A stretch of 64,000 bases of DNA from Frigidibacter oleivorans (GCF_003993775.1 NZ_RJRZ01000015.1:1-64000), one strand, 5' to 3'. Shown: positions 1 through 16,295, counted from the first letter of the stretch. A program made the numbers and translations. Notes: generated by a model from the sequence alone, not told the origin.

Positions 1-876
1 GTGAACGCGGCCGACGGCCCGATGCCGCAGACGCGCGAGCACATCCTGCTGGGCCGCCAGGTCGGCATCCCCTACATGGTCGTCTACCTGAACAAGGTCG
101 ACCAGGTGGATGACGAGGAACTGCTGGAACTGGTCGAGATGGAAGTGCGGGAACTGCTGGCCTCCTATGACTATCCCGGCGACGACATCCCGATCATCAA
201 GGGCTCGGCGCTGGCGGCGCTGGAAGGCCGCGACGAGGAGATCGGCGAGAAGTCGATCCGGGCGCTGATGGATGCGGTGGACAGCTACATCCCGACCCCG
301 GCGCGTCCGGTGGACCAGCCGTTCCTGATGCCGATCGAGGACGTGTTCTCGATCTCGGGCCGCGGCACGGTGGTGACCGGCCGGGTGGAGCGCGGCGTGA
401 TCAATGTCGGCGACGAGGTCGAGATCGTGGGCATCCGCGCCACGCAGAAATCGACCTGCACCGGCGTCGAGATGTTCCGCAAGCTGCTGGACCGCGGCGA
501 GGCGGGCGACAACATCGGCGCGCTCTTGCGCGGGATCGACCGGGACGGCGTGGAGCGCGGCCAGGTGCTGTGCAAGCCCGGCTCGGTGAAGCCGCACACC
601 CATTTCGAGGCCGAGGCCTATATCCTGACCAAGGAAGAGGGCGGGCGCCACACGCCGTTCTTCGCCAACTACCGTCCGCAGTTCTACTTCCGCACCACGG
701 ACGTGACCGGGACGGTGAAGCTGCCGGAAGGCACCGAGATGGTGATGCCGGGCGACAACCTGAAGTTCGAGGTCGAGCTGATCGCCCCGATCGCGATGGA
801 AGAGAAACTGCGCTTCGCCATCCGCGAAGGCGGCCGCACCGTCGGCGCAGGTGTGGTGTCGAAAATCCTCAAGTAA
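1..876 (+). CDS. tuf: Elongation factor Tu, first copy (5' truncated by window)
   Basis: GTPase that delivers aminoacyl-tRNA to the ribosomal A site. The window opens inside the gene, so only residues 101-391 of the 391-residue protein are present. The first codon here (GTG) is an internal valine, not a start. The NKVD guanine-specificity motif is near the left end, and domains 2 and 3 are complete to the TAA stop. The encoded protein is identical to the matching part of the second copy at 19675-20850, with nine synonymous base differences. It is followed by a rho-independent terminator, so it ends its own transcription unit. The tuf–tRNA-Trp–secE–nusG order is conserved in alphaproteobacteria. 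Confidence 0.98.
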   Translation: MNAADGPMPQTREHILLGRQVGIPYMVVYLNKVDQVDDEELLELVEMEVRELLASYDYPGDDIPIIKGSALAALEGRDEEIGEKSIRALMDAVDSYIPTPARPVDQPFLMPIEDVFSISGRGTVVTGRVERGVINVGDEVEIVGIRATQKSTCTGVEMFRKLLDRGEAGDNIGALLRGIDRDGVERGQVLCKPGSVKPHTHFEAEAYILTKEEGGRHTPFFANYRPQFYFRTTDVTGTVKLPEGTEMVMPGDNLKFEVELIAPIAMEEKLRFAIREGGRTVGAGVVSKILK

Positions 877-898
877 GTTCTCCTCGATCCATGTCGTG

Positions 899-925
899 AG
901 GGCCGCCTTCGGGCGGCCCTTTTTC
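899..925 (+). terminator. Rho-independent terminator of tuf copy 1
   Basis: A 9-bp GC stem (899-907 with 912-920) closes a TTCG tetraloop and runs straight into a T-rich tail (TTTTTCTTT). It lies 22 bases after the tuf stop. Confidence 0.92.
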
Positions 926-929
926 TTTG

Positions 930-1225
930 TCTGCCGCGACATCCGGGCCGTCTGTGCGCGAAATGCGGCTGTCGGTGCGGCCCCCCGGAAACCCCCGGAC
1001 CTCACGGCGCGATCACGGGATCGCGAGCATCTTCATCCGTCGGGAACCCGCGGCGCGCGAACCTGCAACGCAGGGCCTCACCGCAAGGTCACATTCCCGC
1101 GACGGCGCGTGAGCGAACCGCGATTTCCGTCGCCGGATTTGCTGGCCCATATGCCTTGAACCGGGCAGGACGCCCGGCCCGGCACCGCCACGGCGCGACC
1201 CGCGCGACAGACCGGCGGACGGGAC
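930..1225. other. Intergenic gap between tuf terminator and small exported protein gene
   Basis: About 300 bases with no supportable gene. ORFs here are short, Arg/Pro-rich and lack ribosome binding sites. The promoter for the small exported protein gene must lie here, but I could not pick a convincing -35/-10 pair. A small inverted repeat (CCGGGC/GCCCGG) lies near 1160-1177. Confidence 0.5.
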
Positions 1226-1242
1226 AAAAAGGAGACGAAGTC

Positions 1243-1470
1243 ATGAAAACCCTTGCCATTGCTGCCGCCGCCCTCGTGGCCGTTGCCGGTGTCGCCTCGG
1301 CCGACACCTACACGCCCACCCTGTCGCGCATCGAGATCAGCGAGATCCGGAGCCTCGTGCCGAATGCGGACCTGAGCGACCTCAGCACCTATCAGGTCGT
1401 CGCGCTGCAATCCGCGATCCACGGCGACGACAGCGGCGCCGCGGCGCAGGTCCGCGCGATCCTGAACTGA
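1243..1470 (+). CDS. Small exported protein of unknown function
   Basis: A 75-residue protein of unknown function. The ATG at 1243 is chosen because AAAAAGGAG ends about 8 bases upstream; an in-frame upstream ATG at 1156 would add an Arg-rich segment and hide the signal peptide. Residues 1-20 form a typical signal peptide (MKT, a hydrophobic Ala/Val core, then an ASA-type cleavage site before DTYTP). The mature part of about 55 residues is mildly acidic, has no cysteine, and looks helical (SRIEISEIRSLVPNADLS). It is probably periplasmic. It stands alone between the tuf terminator and its own terminator. Small secreted proteins like this are common in Rhodobacteraceae, but I do not recognise a named family. 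Confidence 0.8.
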   Translation: MKTLAIAAAALVAVAGVASADTYTPTLSRIEISEIRSLVPNADLSDLSTYQVVALQSAIHGDDSGAAAQVRAILN

Positions 1471-1530
1471 CGCGCGCGCACTGAGCGGCCGGGCGAGGAC
1501 GCCCGATCGCGACGGCTCTTCGTGGCCTGC

Positions 1531-1558
1531 AAGGTCCGCCCTCCCGGGCGGACCTTCT
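1531..1558 (+). terminator. Terminator after small exported protein gene
   Basis: An 11-bp stem (AAGGTCCGCCC at 1531-1541 with 1546-1556) closes a 4-base loop. The T-run is only TT, so termination efficiency is uncertain. The A/T ends of the stem could let it work in both directions. Confidence 0.65.
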
Positions 1559-1597
1559 GCATTCGCGGACCGGCGGCGGCGGGCGCGGAAATGGGCC

Positions 1598-1626
1598 TTG
1601 ATTTCCCCGCCGCCGTGGCTTACCCC
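1598..1626 (+). promoter_or_regulatory. Possible promoter of tRNA-Trp
   Basis: TTGATT (1598-1603), a 17-base spacer and TACCCC (1621-1626). The -35 is good and the -10 is weak. The predicted start would be about 8 bases before the mature tRNA. Confidence 0.3.
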
Positions 1627-1641
1627 GCCCTTCACGACCAC

Positions 1642-1717
1642 AGGGGTATAGCTCAGCTGGTAGAGCGACGGTCTCCAAAACCGTAGGTCGCGGGTTCGAG
1701 CCCTGCTGCCCCTGCCA
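1642..1717 (+). tRNA. trnW: tRNA-Trp(CCA)
   Basis: A 76-nt cloverleaf. Acceptor stem AGGGGTA pairs with TGCCCCT (one G-T), followed by discriminator G and an encoded CCA end. The anticodon stem ACGGT/ACCGT encloses CTCCAAA, giving anticodon CCA at 1675-1677, which reads UGG. The T arm carries GGTTCGAGCC. Its position between tuf and secE matches the conserved alphaproteobacterial order. Confidence 0.97.
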
Positions 1718-1815
1718 CGGTCGTCTTCCCCCGACATGCCGACGATCCTCAGGGCGCAGAGCGGTGCCTGCCGGCGCCCCGGTGCGGCCTGTCGTCAGGC
1801 CTCCGCGCCCCGCAC

Positions 1816-1844
1816 TTGAATTCGGCAACGGTTGCCGGTATCTG
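1816..1844 (+). promoter_or_regulatory. Putative sigma70 promoter for secE
   Basis: TTGAAT (1816-1821), a 17-base spacer and TATCTG (1839-1844), 55 bases before the secE ATG. Spacing is ideal and both boxes are partial matches. Confidence 0.42.
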
Positions 1845-1898
1845 CCCTGCGACACGGCGCCCGGACAGATCCGGAGGCGCCGCAGCAGGGGAACGACA

Positions 1899-2093
1899 AT
1901 GGCAAATCCGCTCCAGTTCATGCAGCAGGTCCGGTCGGAAGTCGCCAAGGTCGTCTGGCCGACGCGCCGCGAGGTGGGGCTGACCACCGTCATGGTGCTG
2001 ATCATGGCGACGCTGGCCTCGGTCTTCTTCTTCCTCGTCGATCTGGCGATCCGGTCGGGGCTGACGGCGGCGCTGAACGTCTTCGGCCAGTAA
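1899..2093 (+). CDS. secE: Preprotein translocase subunit SecE
   Basis: Small essential membrane subunit of the SecYEG translocon, which clamps SecY. The 64-residue length suits the short single-span SecE of alphaproteobacteria. The N-terminal amphipathic helix carries the family signature KVVWPTRREV (residues 16-25), followed by one hydrophobic span (about 28-50). The ATG at 1899 fits the family N-terminus (MANPLQFMQQVRSE) and follows a purine-rich AGGGGAACGAC; the open frame continues upstream to 1764 but that part is not SecE-like. nusG lies downstream, with a terminator-like hairpin between them. Confidence 0.95.
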   Translation: MANPLQFMQQVRSEVAKVVWPTRREVGLTTVMVLIMATLASVFFFLVDLAIRSGLTAALNVFGQ

Positions 2094-2187
2094 GGCAGGC
2101 CGTCTCGGGCCGGCCGTCGCGACGGACGCGGGCCGCCCTTGAACGCGACCCGGTTCGCGGGTAAGGCGGGCGGACCTTTTGCAACCG

Positions 2188-2219
2188 GCGCGCATCGATT
2201 CGGTGGTGCGCGCTTTTTG
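2188..2219 (+). terminator. Terminator or attenuator between secE and nusG
   Basis: A 9-bp stem (2188-2196 with 2205-2213, one G-T pair) and an 8-base loop, followed by TTTTT at 2214-2218. It suggests secE transcription partly stops here and that nusG may also have its own promoter. Confidence 0.7.
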
Positions 2220-2301
2220 CATCGGGGGACCGGCATCTGCCGGAACGGATGGAATGACAGACTGCGGCGGACGATCCGCCGGCGATGCGGGGTAAGGCGG
2301 A

Positions 2302-2835
2302 ATGGCGAAGCGTTGGTATTCGGTGAGCGTCCTCTCGAATTTCGAGAAGAAGGTCGCCGAGCAGATCCGGCAAGCCGTGGCCGAGAAGGGTCTCGAGGAC
2401 GAGATCGAGGAAGTGCTGGTGCCGACGGAAGAGGTCATCGAGATCCGCCGCGGCAAGAAGGTCACCTCCGAACGCCGCTTCATGCCGGGCTATGTGCTCG
2501 TCCGCATGGAGATGACCGATCGCGCCTATCACGCGATCATCTCGATCAACCGCGTCACCGGCTTCCTCGGCCCGCAGGGCAAGCCGATGCCGATGCGCGA
2601 CGCCGAGGTGAACGCGATCCTGAACCGGGTGGAAGAGGGCGAGGCGCAGCCGCGCAACCTGATCCGCTTCGAGATCGGGGAACAGGTGAAGGTGGCCGAC
2701 GGCCCCTTCGAGGGCTTTACCGGCATGGTGGAGGAAGTGGACGAAGCGTCGAACCGCCTGAAGGTGACGGTGTCGATCTTCGGCCGCCCCACCCCGGTCG
2801 AACTGGAATTCACCCAGGTGTCGAAAGGCGCCTGA
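2302..2835 (+). CDS. nusG: Transcription termination/antitermination factor NusG
   Basis: Elongation factor that binds RNA polymerase, suppresses pausing, couples transcription to translation and recruits Rho. The 177 residues match the bacterial family. The N-terminal NGN domain starts MAKRWYSVSVLSNFEKKVAEQI and contains the MPGYVLVRM core; a KOW domain sits at about 125-160 (VKVADGPFEGFTGMVEEV). The ATG at 2302 follows AAGGCGG. After the stop, a 7-bp hairpin (2851-2868, GGACGGG/CCCGTCC) separates it from rplK in the same direction, as in the usual secE-nusG-rplKAJL-rpoBC order. Confidence 0.97.
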   Translation: MAKRWYSVSVLSNFEKKVAEQIRQAVAEKGLEDEIEEVLVPTEEVIEIRRGKKVTSERRFMPGYVLVRMEMTDRAYHAIISINRVTGFLGPQGKPMPMRDAEVNAILNRVEEGEAQPRNLIRFEIGEQVKVADGPFEGFTGMVEEVDEASNRLKVTVSIFGRPTPVELEFTQVSKGA

Positions 2836-2924
2836 GTGATCGCTGCGGGAGGACGGGGCATCCCGTCCGCTGACCGCTAAACCAAGGCCCGCAGGTCGCG
2901 GGCAGGTGACAGAGGAGAGGCCAC

Positions 2925-3377
2925 ATGGCCAAGAAAGTCGTCGGGCAGCTGAAGCTGCAAGTCAAGGCGGGGCAAGCCAACCCTTCCCCGCCCATCGGTC
3001 CCGCGCTCGGTCAGCGCGGCATCAACATCATGGCCTTCTGCAAGGAGTTCAACGCTCGCACGCAGGAGATGGAGCAGGGCACCCCCACTCCGGTGATCAT
3101 CACCTACTATGCCGACAAGTCCTTCACCTTCGAGATGAAGACGGCGCCGGCATCGTTCTACCTGAAGAAGGCCGCGGGCCTGAAGCCGGTGGGCAAGCGC
3201 AACCGTCCGAAGGGCTCGGCCAAGCCGGGCCGCGAGGTCGCGGGCTATGTCACTGTCGCGCAGGTGCGCCAGATCGCCGAAGCCAAGATGAAGGACCTCT
3301 CCGCCAACGACGTCGAGGCGGCGATGCAGATCATCCTCGGGTCGGCGAAGTCGATCGGTATCGAGGTCAAGGGGTAA
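2925..3377 (+). CDS. rplK: 50S ribosomal protein L11
   Basis: L11 binds the GTPase-associated region of 23S rRNA with L10 and is needed for factor-dependent GTP hydrolysis and for RelA activation. The 150 residues show the N-terminal domain with its proline-rich [15 protein letters not shown] motif and a C-terminal RNA-binding domain ending in [11 protein letters not shown]. The ATG follows AGAGGAGAGGCC. rplA starts 4 bases after the stop, so the two are co-translated. In many bacteria L1 autoregulates this pair, but I did not identify the L1 site in the leader. Confidence 0.98.
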   Translation: MAKKVVGQLKLQVKAGQANPSPPIGPALGQRGINIMAFCKEFNARTQEMEQGTPTPVIITYYADKSFTFEMKTAPASFYLKKAAGLKPVGKRNRPKGSAKPGREVAGYVTVAQVRQIAEAKMKDLSANDVEAAMQIILGSAKSIGIEVKG

Positions 3378-3380
3378 GTC

Positions 3381-4094
3381 ATGGCCAAGCACGGTAAACG
3401 CACCCAGACTGCCCGCGCCCAGTTCGAGGGCAAGGCGAACCTGTCCGTCGAAGAGGCGGTCGCGCTGATCAAGCAGGCGGCCTCGGCCAAGTTCGACGAG
3501 ACGGTCGAGATCGCAATGAACCTCGGCGTCGATCCGCGCCACGCCGACCAGATGGTCCGTGGCGTCTGCCAGCTGCCGAACGGCACCGGCAAGACCGTCC
3601 GCGTCGCGGTGTTCGCGCGCGGCGCCAAGGCCGACGAGGCCAAGGCGGCGGGGGCCGACATCGTCGGCGCCGAAGACCTGATGGAAACCATCCAGTCGGG
3701 CAAGATCGAGTTCGACCGTTGCATCGCGACGCCGGACATGATGCCGCTGGTGGGCCGTCTGGGCAAGATCCTCGGCCCGCGCAACCTGATGCCGAACCCG
3801 AAGGTCGGCACGGTGACGATGGACGTGAAGACTGCCGTCGAGGCCGCCAAGGGCGGCGAGGTGCAGTTCAAGGTCGAGAAGGCGGGCGTGATCCATGCCG
3901 GCGTCGGCAAGGTCTCGTTCGAGGGCGACAAGCTCGCGCAGAACGTCCGCGCCTTCGTCGAGGCGGTCAGCCGGGCCAAGCCCACGGGCGCCAAGGGCAC
4001 CTATCTGAAGAAGGTGTCGCTGTCCTCGACCATGGGCCCGGGCGTGACCCTGGACCTGACCTCGGCCACCACGGCGGCCACCACCGCGGCCTGA
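3381..4094 (+). CDS. rplA: 50S ribosomal protein L1
   Basis: L1 forms the mobile L1 stalk that helps release deacylated tRNA, and in many bacteria represses its own rplKA mRNA. The 237 residues start [17 protein letters not shown] and contain the signature [18 protein letters not shown]. The C-terminus is an unusual Ala/Thr-rich tail (ATTAATTAA) beyond the globular domain. The gene begins 4 bases after the rplK stop, with the Shine-Dalgarno inside the end of rplK. A strong terminator follows, so rplKA and rplJL look like separate units. Confidence 0.98.
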   Translation: MAKHGKRTQTARAQFEGKANLSVEEAVALIKQAASAKFDETVEIAMNLGVDPRHADQMVRGVCQLPNGTGKTVRVAVFARGAKADEAKAAGADIVGAEDLMETIQSGKIEFDRCIATPDMMPLVGRLGKILGPRNLMPNPKVGTVTMDVKTAVEAAKGGEVQFKVEKAGVIHAGVGKVSFEGDKLAQNVRAFVEAVSRAKPTGAKGTYLKKVSLSSTMGPGVTLDLTSATTAATTAA

Positions 4095-4116
4095 GGCCAG
4101 CGGACGGAATGCGATG

Positions 4117-4149
4117 CGGGCGGCCCTTGGGGGCCGCCCGTTTCTTTTC
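4117..4149 (+). terminator. Terminator of rplKA
   Basis: A perfect 10-bp GC stem (4117-4126 with 4131-4140) closes a TTGG loop, followed by TTTCTTTT. Confidence 0.92.
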
Positions 4150-4175
4150 GGCCCCGTCTTCTTTTCGGCCCCGTC
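4142..4175 (+). repeat. 17-bp perfect tandem duplication in the rplA-rplJ gap
   Basis: TTCTTTTCGGCCCCGTC occurs twice back to back (4142-4158 and 4159-4175). The first copy begins inside the T-tail of the rplKA terminator, so the duplication supplies a second T-rich stretch. Confidence 0.9.
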
Positions 4176-4534
4176 GCTCGCGCCGCTGGTCCGCGGGCCG
4201 AAGATGCGCTAGCCTCTGCGCCAGCCGCGATCGCGGCGGATCCGGCAGGCGGCAGCGCGGGCTGTGCCTGCTGTTGCGCAATCGGCTCTTGGAAAGCGCC
4301 CCCGTTCCGACTAGGAAGCAATCTCCGGCCCGGTAGCGATTCGTCGTTGCCGGTCGGTGCACGTCCGAGACGGTGGGCATCCATAAGTCCTGCCCGAGAC
4401 GGGATCAGTCAATTTCGCTCTCGAACGCGCTTCGGGATGTGGGTTGGGTAGCCCGTAATACCGGACTCGTATGCCCCGCCTTCCGGCGGGGCGGAACTGA
4501 GCCGGGGGGAAACCCCCATACTTGGAGTGAAACT
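4176..4534 (+). promoter_or_regulatory. rplJL promoter region and structured 5' leader
   Basis: About 360 bases without a credible gene upstream of rplJ. A possible promoter is TTGGAA (4289-4294), 17-base spacer, TAGGAA (4312-4317). Downstream lies an 8-bp hairpin (GCCCCGCC at 4473-4480 with 4485-4492, loop TTCC), then GGAG 7 bases before the GTG start. L10 is known to repress its own operon by binding a folded leader; this is the expected place, but I have not matched a defined L10 leader fold. Confidence 0.45.
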
Positions 4535-5050
4535 GTGGATAGAGCCCAGAAAGAGAAAGTGGTCGAGGAACTCGGCCAGATCTTCGAAAGCTCTGGCGTC
4601 GTGGTGGTTGCCCACTACGAAGGCATGACAGTTGCTCAGATGCAGGACCTGCGGGCGGAGATGCGTGCCGTCGGCGGGTCTGTCCGCGTCGCCAAGAACA
4701 GGCTCGCCAAGATCGCCCTCGAAGGCAAGCCCGGCGAAAGCATGGGTGCGCTTCTCAAGGGGATGACCGTGTTCGCCTTCTCCGAAGACCCCGTCGCCGC
4801 GGCGAAGGTCTCGGACGCCTATGCCAAGAAGAACGAGAAGTTCGTGATCCTTGGCGGTGCGATGGGCACCACGGTCCTCGACCAGGCCGGTGTGAAAGCT
4901 GTGGCCCAGATGCCGTCGCGCGAGGAGCTTATTGCTTCGATCGTGGCTTGCATCGGCGCCCCTGCCTCGAACGTCGCCGGTGCGATCGGCGCGCCCGCTT
5001 CGAACATTGCCGGCATCCTCAAGACCCTCGAGGAACGGGAAGCCGCGTGA
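4535..5050 (+). CDS. rplJ: 50S ribosomal protein L10
   Basis: L10 anchors the L7/L12 dimers of the ribosomal stalk to 23S rRNA. I place the start at the GTG at 4535 ([13 protein letters not shown] after fMet) because the open frame upstream to 4373 is not conserved-looking and GGAG lies 7 bases before this GTG. This gives 171 residues, normal for the family. The rRNA-binding N-terminal part includes [15 protein letters not shown]. The C-terminal L12-binding helix region has a repeated IGAPASN segment before [13 protein letters not shown]. rplL follows after 67 bases. Expression is probably feedback-controlled through the leader. Confidence 0.96.
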   Translation: MDRAQKEKVVEELGQIFESSGVVVVAHYEGMTVAQMQDLRAEMRAVGGSVRVAKNRLAKIALEGKPGESMGALLKGMTVFAFSEDPVAAAKVSDAYAKKNEKFVILGGAMGTTVLDQAGVKAVAQMPSREELIASIVACIGAPASNVAGAIGAPASNIAGILKTLEEREAA

Positions 5051-5117
5051 GCAACCAAGTGCCGCGTAGGGTTGTCGCCCTGACGTTGGACCCCCATCTT
5101 TAGAACGGAACAGAGAA

Positions 5118-5495
5118 ATGGCTGATCTGAAAGCACTCGCCGAGCAAATCGTCAACCTGACGCTGCTGCAGGCCCAGGAACTGAAAACCATCCTCAAGGA
5201 CGAATACGGCATCGAGCCGGCTGCCGGTGGCGCCGTCATGATGGCTGGCCCGGCCGCTGGCCCGGCTGCTGCCGCCGAAGAGGAAAAGACCGAGTTCGAC
5301 GTCGTCCTGACCGACGCCGGCGCCAACAAGATCAACGTCATCAAGGAAGTCCGCGCCATCACCGGCCTGGGCCTGAAAGAGGCGAAGGATCTGGTCGAGG
5401 CCGGCGGCAAGGTGAAGGAAGCCGCGCCGAAGTCCGAAGCCGAAGAGCTGAAGAAGAAGCTCGAAGCTGCTGGCGCCAAGGTCGAGCTGAAGTAA
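5118..5495 (+). CDS. rplL: 50S ribosomal protein L7/L12
   Basis: The multicopy stalk protein that recruits EF-Tu, EF-G, IF2 and release factors. The 125 residues comprise the N-terminal dimerisation/L10-binding segment (about 1-33), an Ala/Gly/Pro hinge (about 34-52) and the C-terminal factor-binding domain with [20 protein letters not shown]. It is second in the rplJL unit. Two consecutive stable hairpins (5541-5619) separate it from rpoB, as expected where stalk protein must exceed RNA polymerase subunit output. Confidence 0.98.
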   Translation: MADLKALAEQIVNLTLLQAQELKTILKDEYGIEPAAGGAVMMAGPAAGPAAAAEEEKTEFDVVLTDAGANKINVIKEVRAITGLGLKEAKDLVEAGGKVKEAAPKSEAEELKKKLEAAGAKVELK

Positions 5496-5540
5496 TCCAG
5501 ACGGATGCGCGTTCCGCATCCCGAGGCATGAAAGATGGCT

Positions 5541-5619
5541 GGGTCCGGGTTTCCCGGGCCCGGCCTGACCCGTCTTGGAGAGGTCCCGTTCGGCACGAGC
5601 GGGGCAGGGCCTCTCCAAG
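5541..5619 (+). promoter_or_regulatory. Tandem hairpins between rplL and rpoB (attenuator or RNase processing site)
   Basis: Hairpin 1 has a 9-bp stem (5541-5549 with 5553-5561, one G-T) around a TTT loop. Hairpin 2 has a 13-bp stem (CTTGGAGAGGTCC at 5574-5586 with 5607-5619, one G-T) around a 20-base loop. Neither is followed by a T-run, so partial attenuation or RNase III cleavage fits better than full termination. In E. coli both occur at this point of the operon; the role here is inference. Confidence 0.65.
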
Positions 5620-5748
5620 GCGCGGTTCGAGGTTCGGGTGCCGCCCGGTGGGACGGTCGGCGGGAATGGAACCTCACCCCCTTCATTCGGCGGCGTGTCC
5701 GTGGCCCCGACGGGACGTGCGCAGAGAAGACGAAAGGTGACGACGAGC

Positions 5749-9885
<4,137 letters not shown>

Positions 9886-9973
9886 CCGGCAGGCGGGCTA
9901 GCCCCGCCTCTCGGTCCCCGGGGGGGGCGATCCCGTCGCCCCGCCGCCACCGCCCGATTGCAAGGATTGGAAG

Positions 9974-14224
<4,251 letters not shown>

Positions 14225-14257
14225 TCCCGGCGGCCTGAGGCCACCGTCAGCAACAGG

Positions 14258-14286
14258 ACGGCCCCGCAGCGATGCGGGGCCGTTTG
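14258..14286 (+). terminator. Terminator after rpoC
   Basis: A perfect 11-bp stem (ACGGCCCCGCA at 14258-14268 with 14273-14283) closes a GCGA tetraloop. The T tail is short, but the stem is very stable. It sits between the convergent rpoC and glycosyltransferase genes and could serve both. Confidence 0.75.
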
Positions 14287-14301
14287 CGTGTGGCTGCCCC
14301 C

Positions 14302-15303
14302 TTACCGCGCCGCTGCGGCGCGGATCAGGTGCAGGCGGCGGCGGGGGTCGTCCTCCGGCGCACGCCCGGCCCGGGCGGCCAGCCGGGCGGCATAGTCGGC
14401 GCAGCACAGGTGGTGCAGCCGCGCGACGCCAGGCAGGGTCATCGCCCGGGCGTGCAGCGCGTCGAAGGCGGCGGCATGGCGTAGCGCGCTGGTATCCTCG
14501 GCCTCGTTCCGGTTGAATCGGTCGAAGAATTCGTCGGTATAGCGGTCCTTCAGCGCCGCGGCGCTGAGCGTCCCGCGCTTCAGCGAAAAACTTTCCTCGG
14601 ACCGCAGCATGTAGTGGTTGATCTGCGCGGCCTCATGGGTCGTCAGGTGCTGGGGCGTCATCCGCATATAGGCGCCTTCGGGGTGCCAGTCGGGCAGGAC
14701 GGTGCCGGCGGAATTGACCCAGACCAGCGGTTCGGCGCCCCAGTCCGCCCCCGCCGTCGCGCGGTCGAAGCCCGAAGGTCCGTGCGACTGGAACTTGCCG
14801 AAGATCTCGGGCCGCCGGAACAGCCCCTTGAACCAGCGATTGACGCCATGCACCCGCCAGGCGCAGCGGTGGAACTGCCGGTGCACCAGCCCGTCGCCCC
14901 AGTCTAGCCGGTTGCCGGTGCCGAACACCCGCCAGTTGATCGACATGCCGGTAAAGGGGGCGTCGCCCGCGGGCAGCAGGTCGCCGATCCGGCCCTCGCC
15001 CCGGTGGATGACCAGGAATTCGTCGACGTCGCAGATCAGGATCCAGTCCGCCTCGGCCACCAGCGGATGCCGGCGGGCGCGGCGCAGTTTGGCCTGCTGC
15101 GGATAGGCGCCGTCCGGGATGGTGGCGCGCACATGCGTCACCCAGCCCGCCGCCTGCAGCGCATCGAGCAGGTCCGGCGAATGGTCGCTGCAGTCATTGG
15201 TCAGCACGAGGATGTCGGTAAAGCCGATCAGCCGGTACCAGGTAACCCATTCGACGATGAACGGACCTTCGTCCCGCATCGAGGATATGACCAGCGCACG
15301 CAT
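14302..15303 (-). CDS. Family 2-like glycosyltransferase (Glyco_tranf_2_4 type)
   Basis: A 333-residue cytoplasmic protein of the glycosyltransferase 2-like group often annotated in alphaproteobacterial polysaccharide loci. The N-terminus has the diagnostic RDEGPFIVEWVTWYRLIGFT (10-29), then NDCSD and a DxD-type metal/nucleotide-sugar motif at Asp92-Val-Asp94 (ICDVDEFLVI). There is no signal peptide or membrane span. The substrate cannot be read from sequence. It is transcribed towards rpoC and away from the EamA gene, with 98 bases between the two starts, so they probably share a divergent promoter region. No other polysaccharide genes are nearby. Confidence 0.85.
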   Translation of the reverse strand: MRALVISSMRDEGPFIVEWVTWYRLIGFTDILVLTNDCSDHSPDLLDALQAAGWVTHVRATIPDGAYPQQAKLRRARRHPLVAEADWILICDVDEFLVIHRGEGRIGDLLPAGDAPFTGMSINWRVFGTGNRLDWGDGLVHRQFHRCAWRVHGVNRWFKGLFRRPEIFGKFQSHGPSGFDRATAGADWGAEPLVWVNSAGTVLPDWHPEGAYMRMTPQHLTTHEAAQINHYMLRSEESFSLKRGTLSAAALKDRYTDEFFDRFNRNEAEDTSALRHAAAFDALHARAMTLPGVARLHHLCCADYAARLAARAGRAPEDDPRRRLHLIRAAAAR

Positions 15304-15401
15304 CGGACCTCCGGGCAGATGGCACGTTGAACCATGCCGCCCCGGCTCCGTCCAGTGCGGGTGCTCTGGCTGCGCCGGCGCGGCGCTGGTATGGCGGCAG
15401 C

Positions 15402-16295
15402 ATGATGCGACCGTCCGGAAATCTCGCGGGTGTCCTGTTGATGGTGGCGGCGATGGCCGCCTTCACCGGCAATGACACGCTGATGAAGGCCGCGACCCGC
15501 GAGGTGCCGCTGTTTCAGGCGATCTTCCTGCGCGGGGTGGTGACGTTGCTGCTGCTGGCAGGGCTGTCGCGGGTGACGGGCGACATCCGTCTGGGACTGC
15601 CGCGCCGCGACCGCGGGGTGATGGCGCTGCGGCTGGCGGGCGAGGTGCTGGCGACGGCCCTGTTCCTGACCGCGCTGCAGTACATGGCGCTGGCCAACCT
15701 GTCGGCGATCATGCAGTCGCTGCCGCTGGTGATGACGCTGCTGGCGGCGGTCGTCTTCGGCGAAGGGATCGGCTGGCGCCGGCTGCTGGCGGTGCTGGCG
15801 GGATTTGTGGGCGTGCTGCTGATCATCAAGCCGGGGGCCGAGGGGTTCAACGTCTGGTCGCTGATGGGGCTGGCCGCGATGCTGGCGGTGGCGCTGCGCG
15901 ACCTGTCCACCCGCCGGCTGTCGGCCGACCTGCCCTCGATGACCGTGGTGGCCTATGCCGCGATCGCGGTGATGCTGCTGGGGGCGGTGGCGAGCCCGTT
16001 CCAGGGCTGGGCACCGGTGCCCCCGGTGGCGGCGGTGCAGCTGGCGGGTTCGGGCGCCTTCCTGATCGCGGGCTACCTCTGCATCACCATGGCGATGCGC
16101 ACCGGCGAGATGGCGGTGGTGGCGCCCTTCCGCTATACCGCGCTGCTGTGGGCGATCCTGCTGGGCTGGATCAGCTTCGGTCAGCTGCCCGACCGGCTGA
16201 CGCTGGCCGGCGCGGGCATCGTCATCGTCTCGGGCCTGTTCACCCTGTGGCGGGAAAGCCGGCTGGCAGGTAAGCGGGGCGCGTCGCAGGCGTGA
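15402..16295 (+). CDS. EamA/DMT-family transporter
   Basis: An inner-membrane drug/metabolite-type permease with two EamA repeats and about ten hydrophobic spans in 297 residues. I chose ATG 15402 (ATG 15405 directly follows) because it starts just before the first span (NLAGVLLMVAAMAAFTGND) and gives the usual length; an upstream in-frame ATG at 15327 would overlap the divergent promoter region. Typical motifs include FLRGVVTLLLLAG near the end of span 2 and an acidic residue after span 4. The second repeat contains APFRYTALLWAILLGW. Substrates of this group range over amino acids, nucleobases and metabolites; I cannot assign one. Confidence 0.88.
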   Translation: MMRPSGNLAGVLLMVAAMAAFTGNDTLMKAATREVPLFQAIFLRGVVTLLLLAGLSRVTGDIRLGLPRRDRGVMALRLAGEVLATALFLTALQYMALANLSAIMQSLPLVMTLLAAVVFGEGIGWRRLLAVLAGFVGVLLIIKPGAEGFNVWSLMGLAAMLAVALRDLSTRRLSADLPSMTVVAYAAIAVMLLGAVASPFQGWAPVPPVAAVQLAGSGAFLIAGYLCITMAMRTGEMAVVAPFRYTALLWAILLGWISFGQLPDRLTLAGAGIVIVSGLFTLWRESRLAGKRGASQA

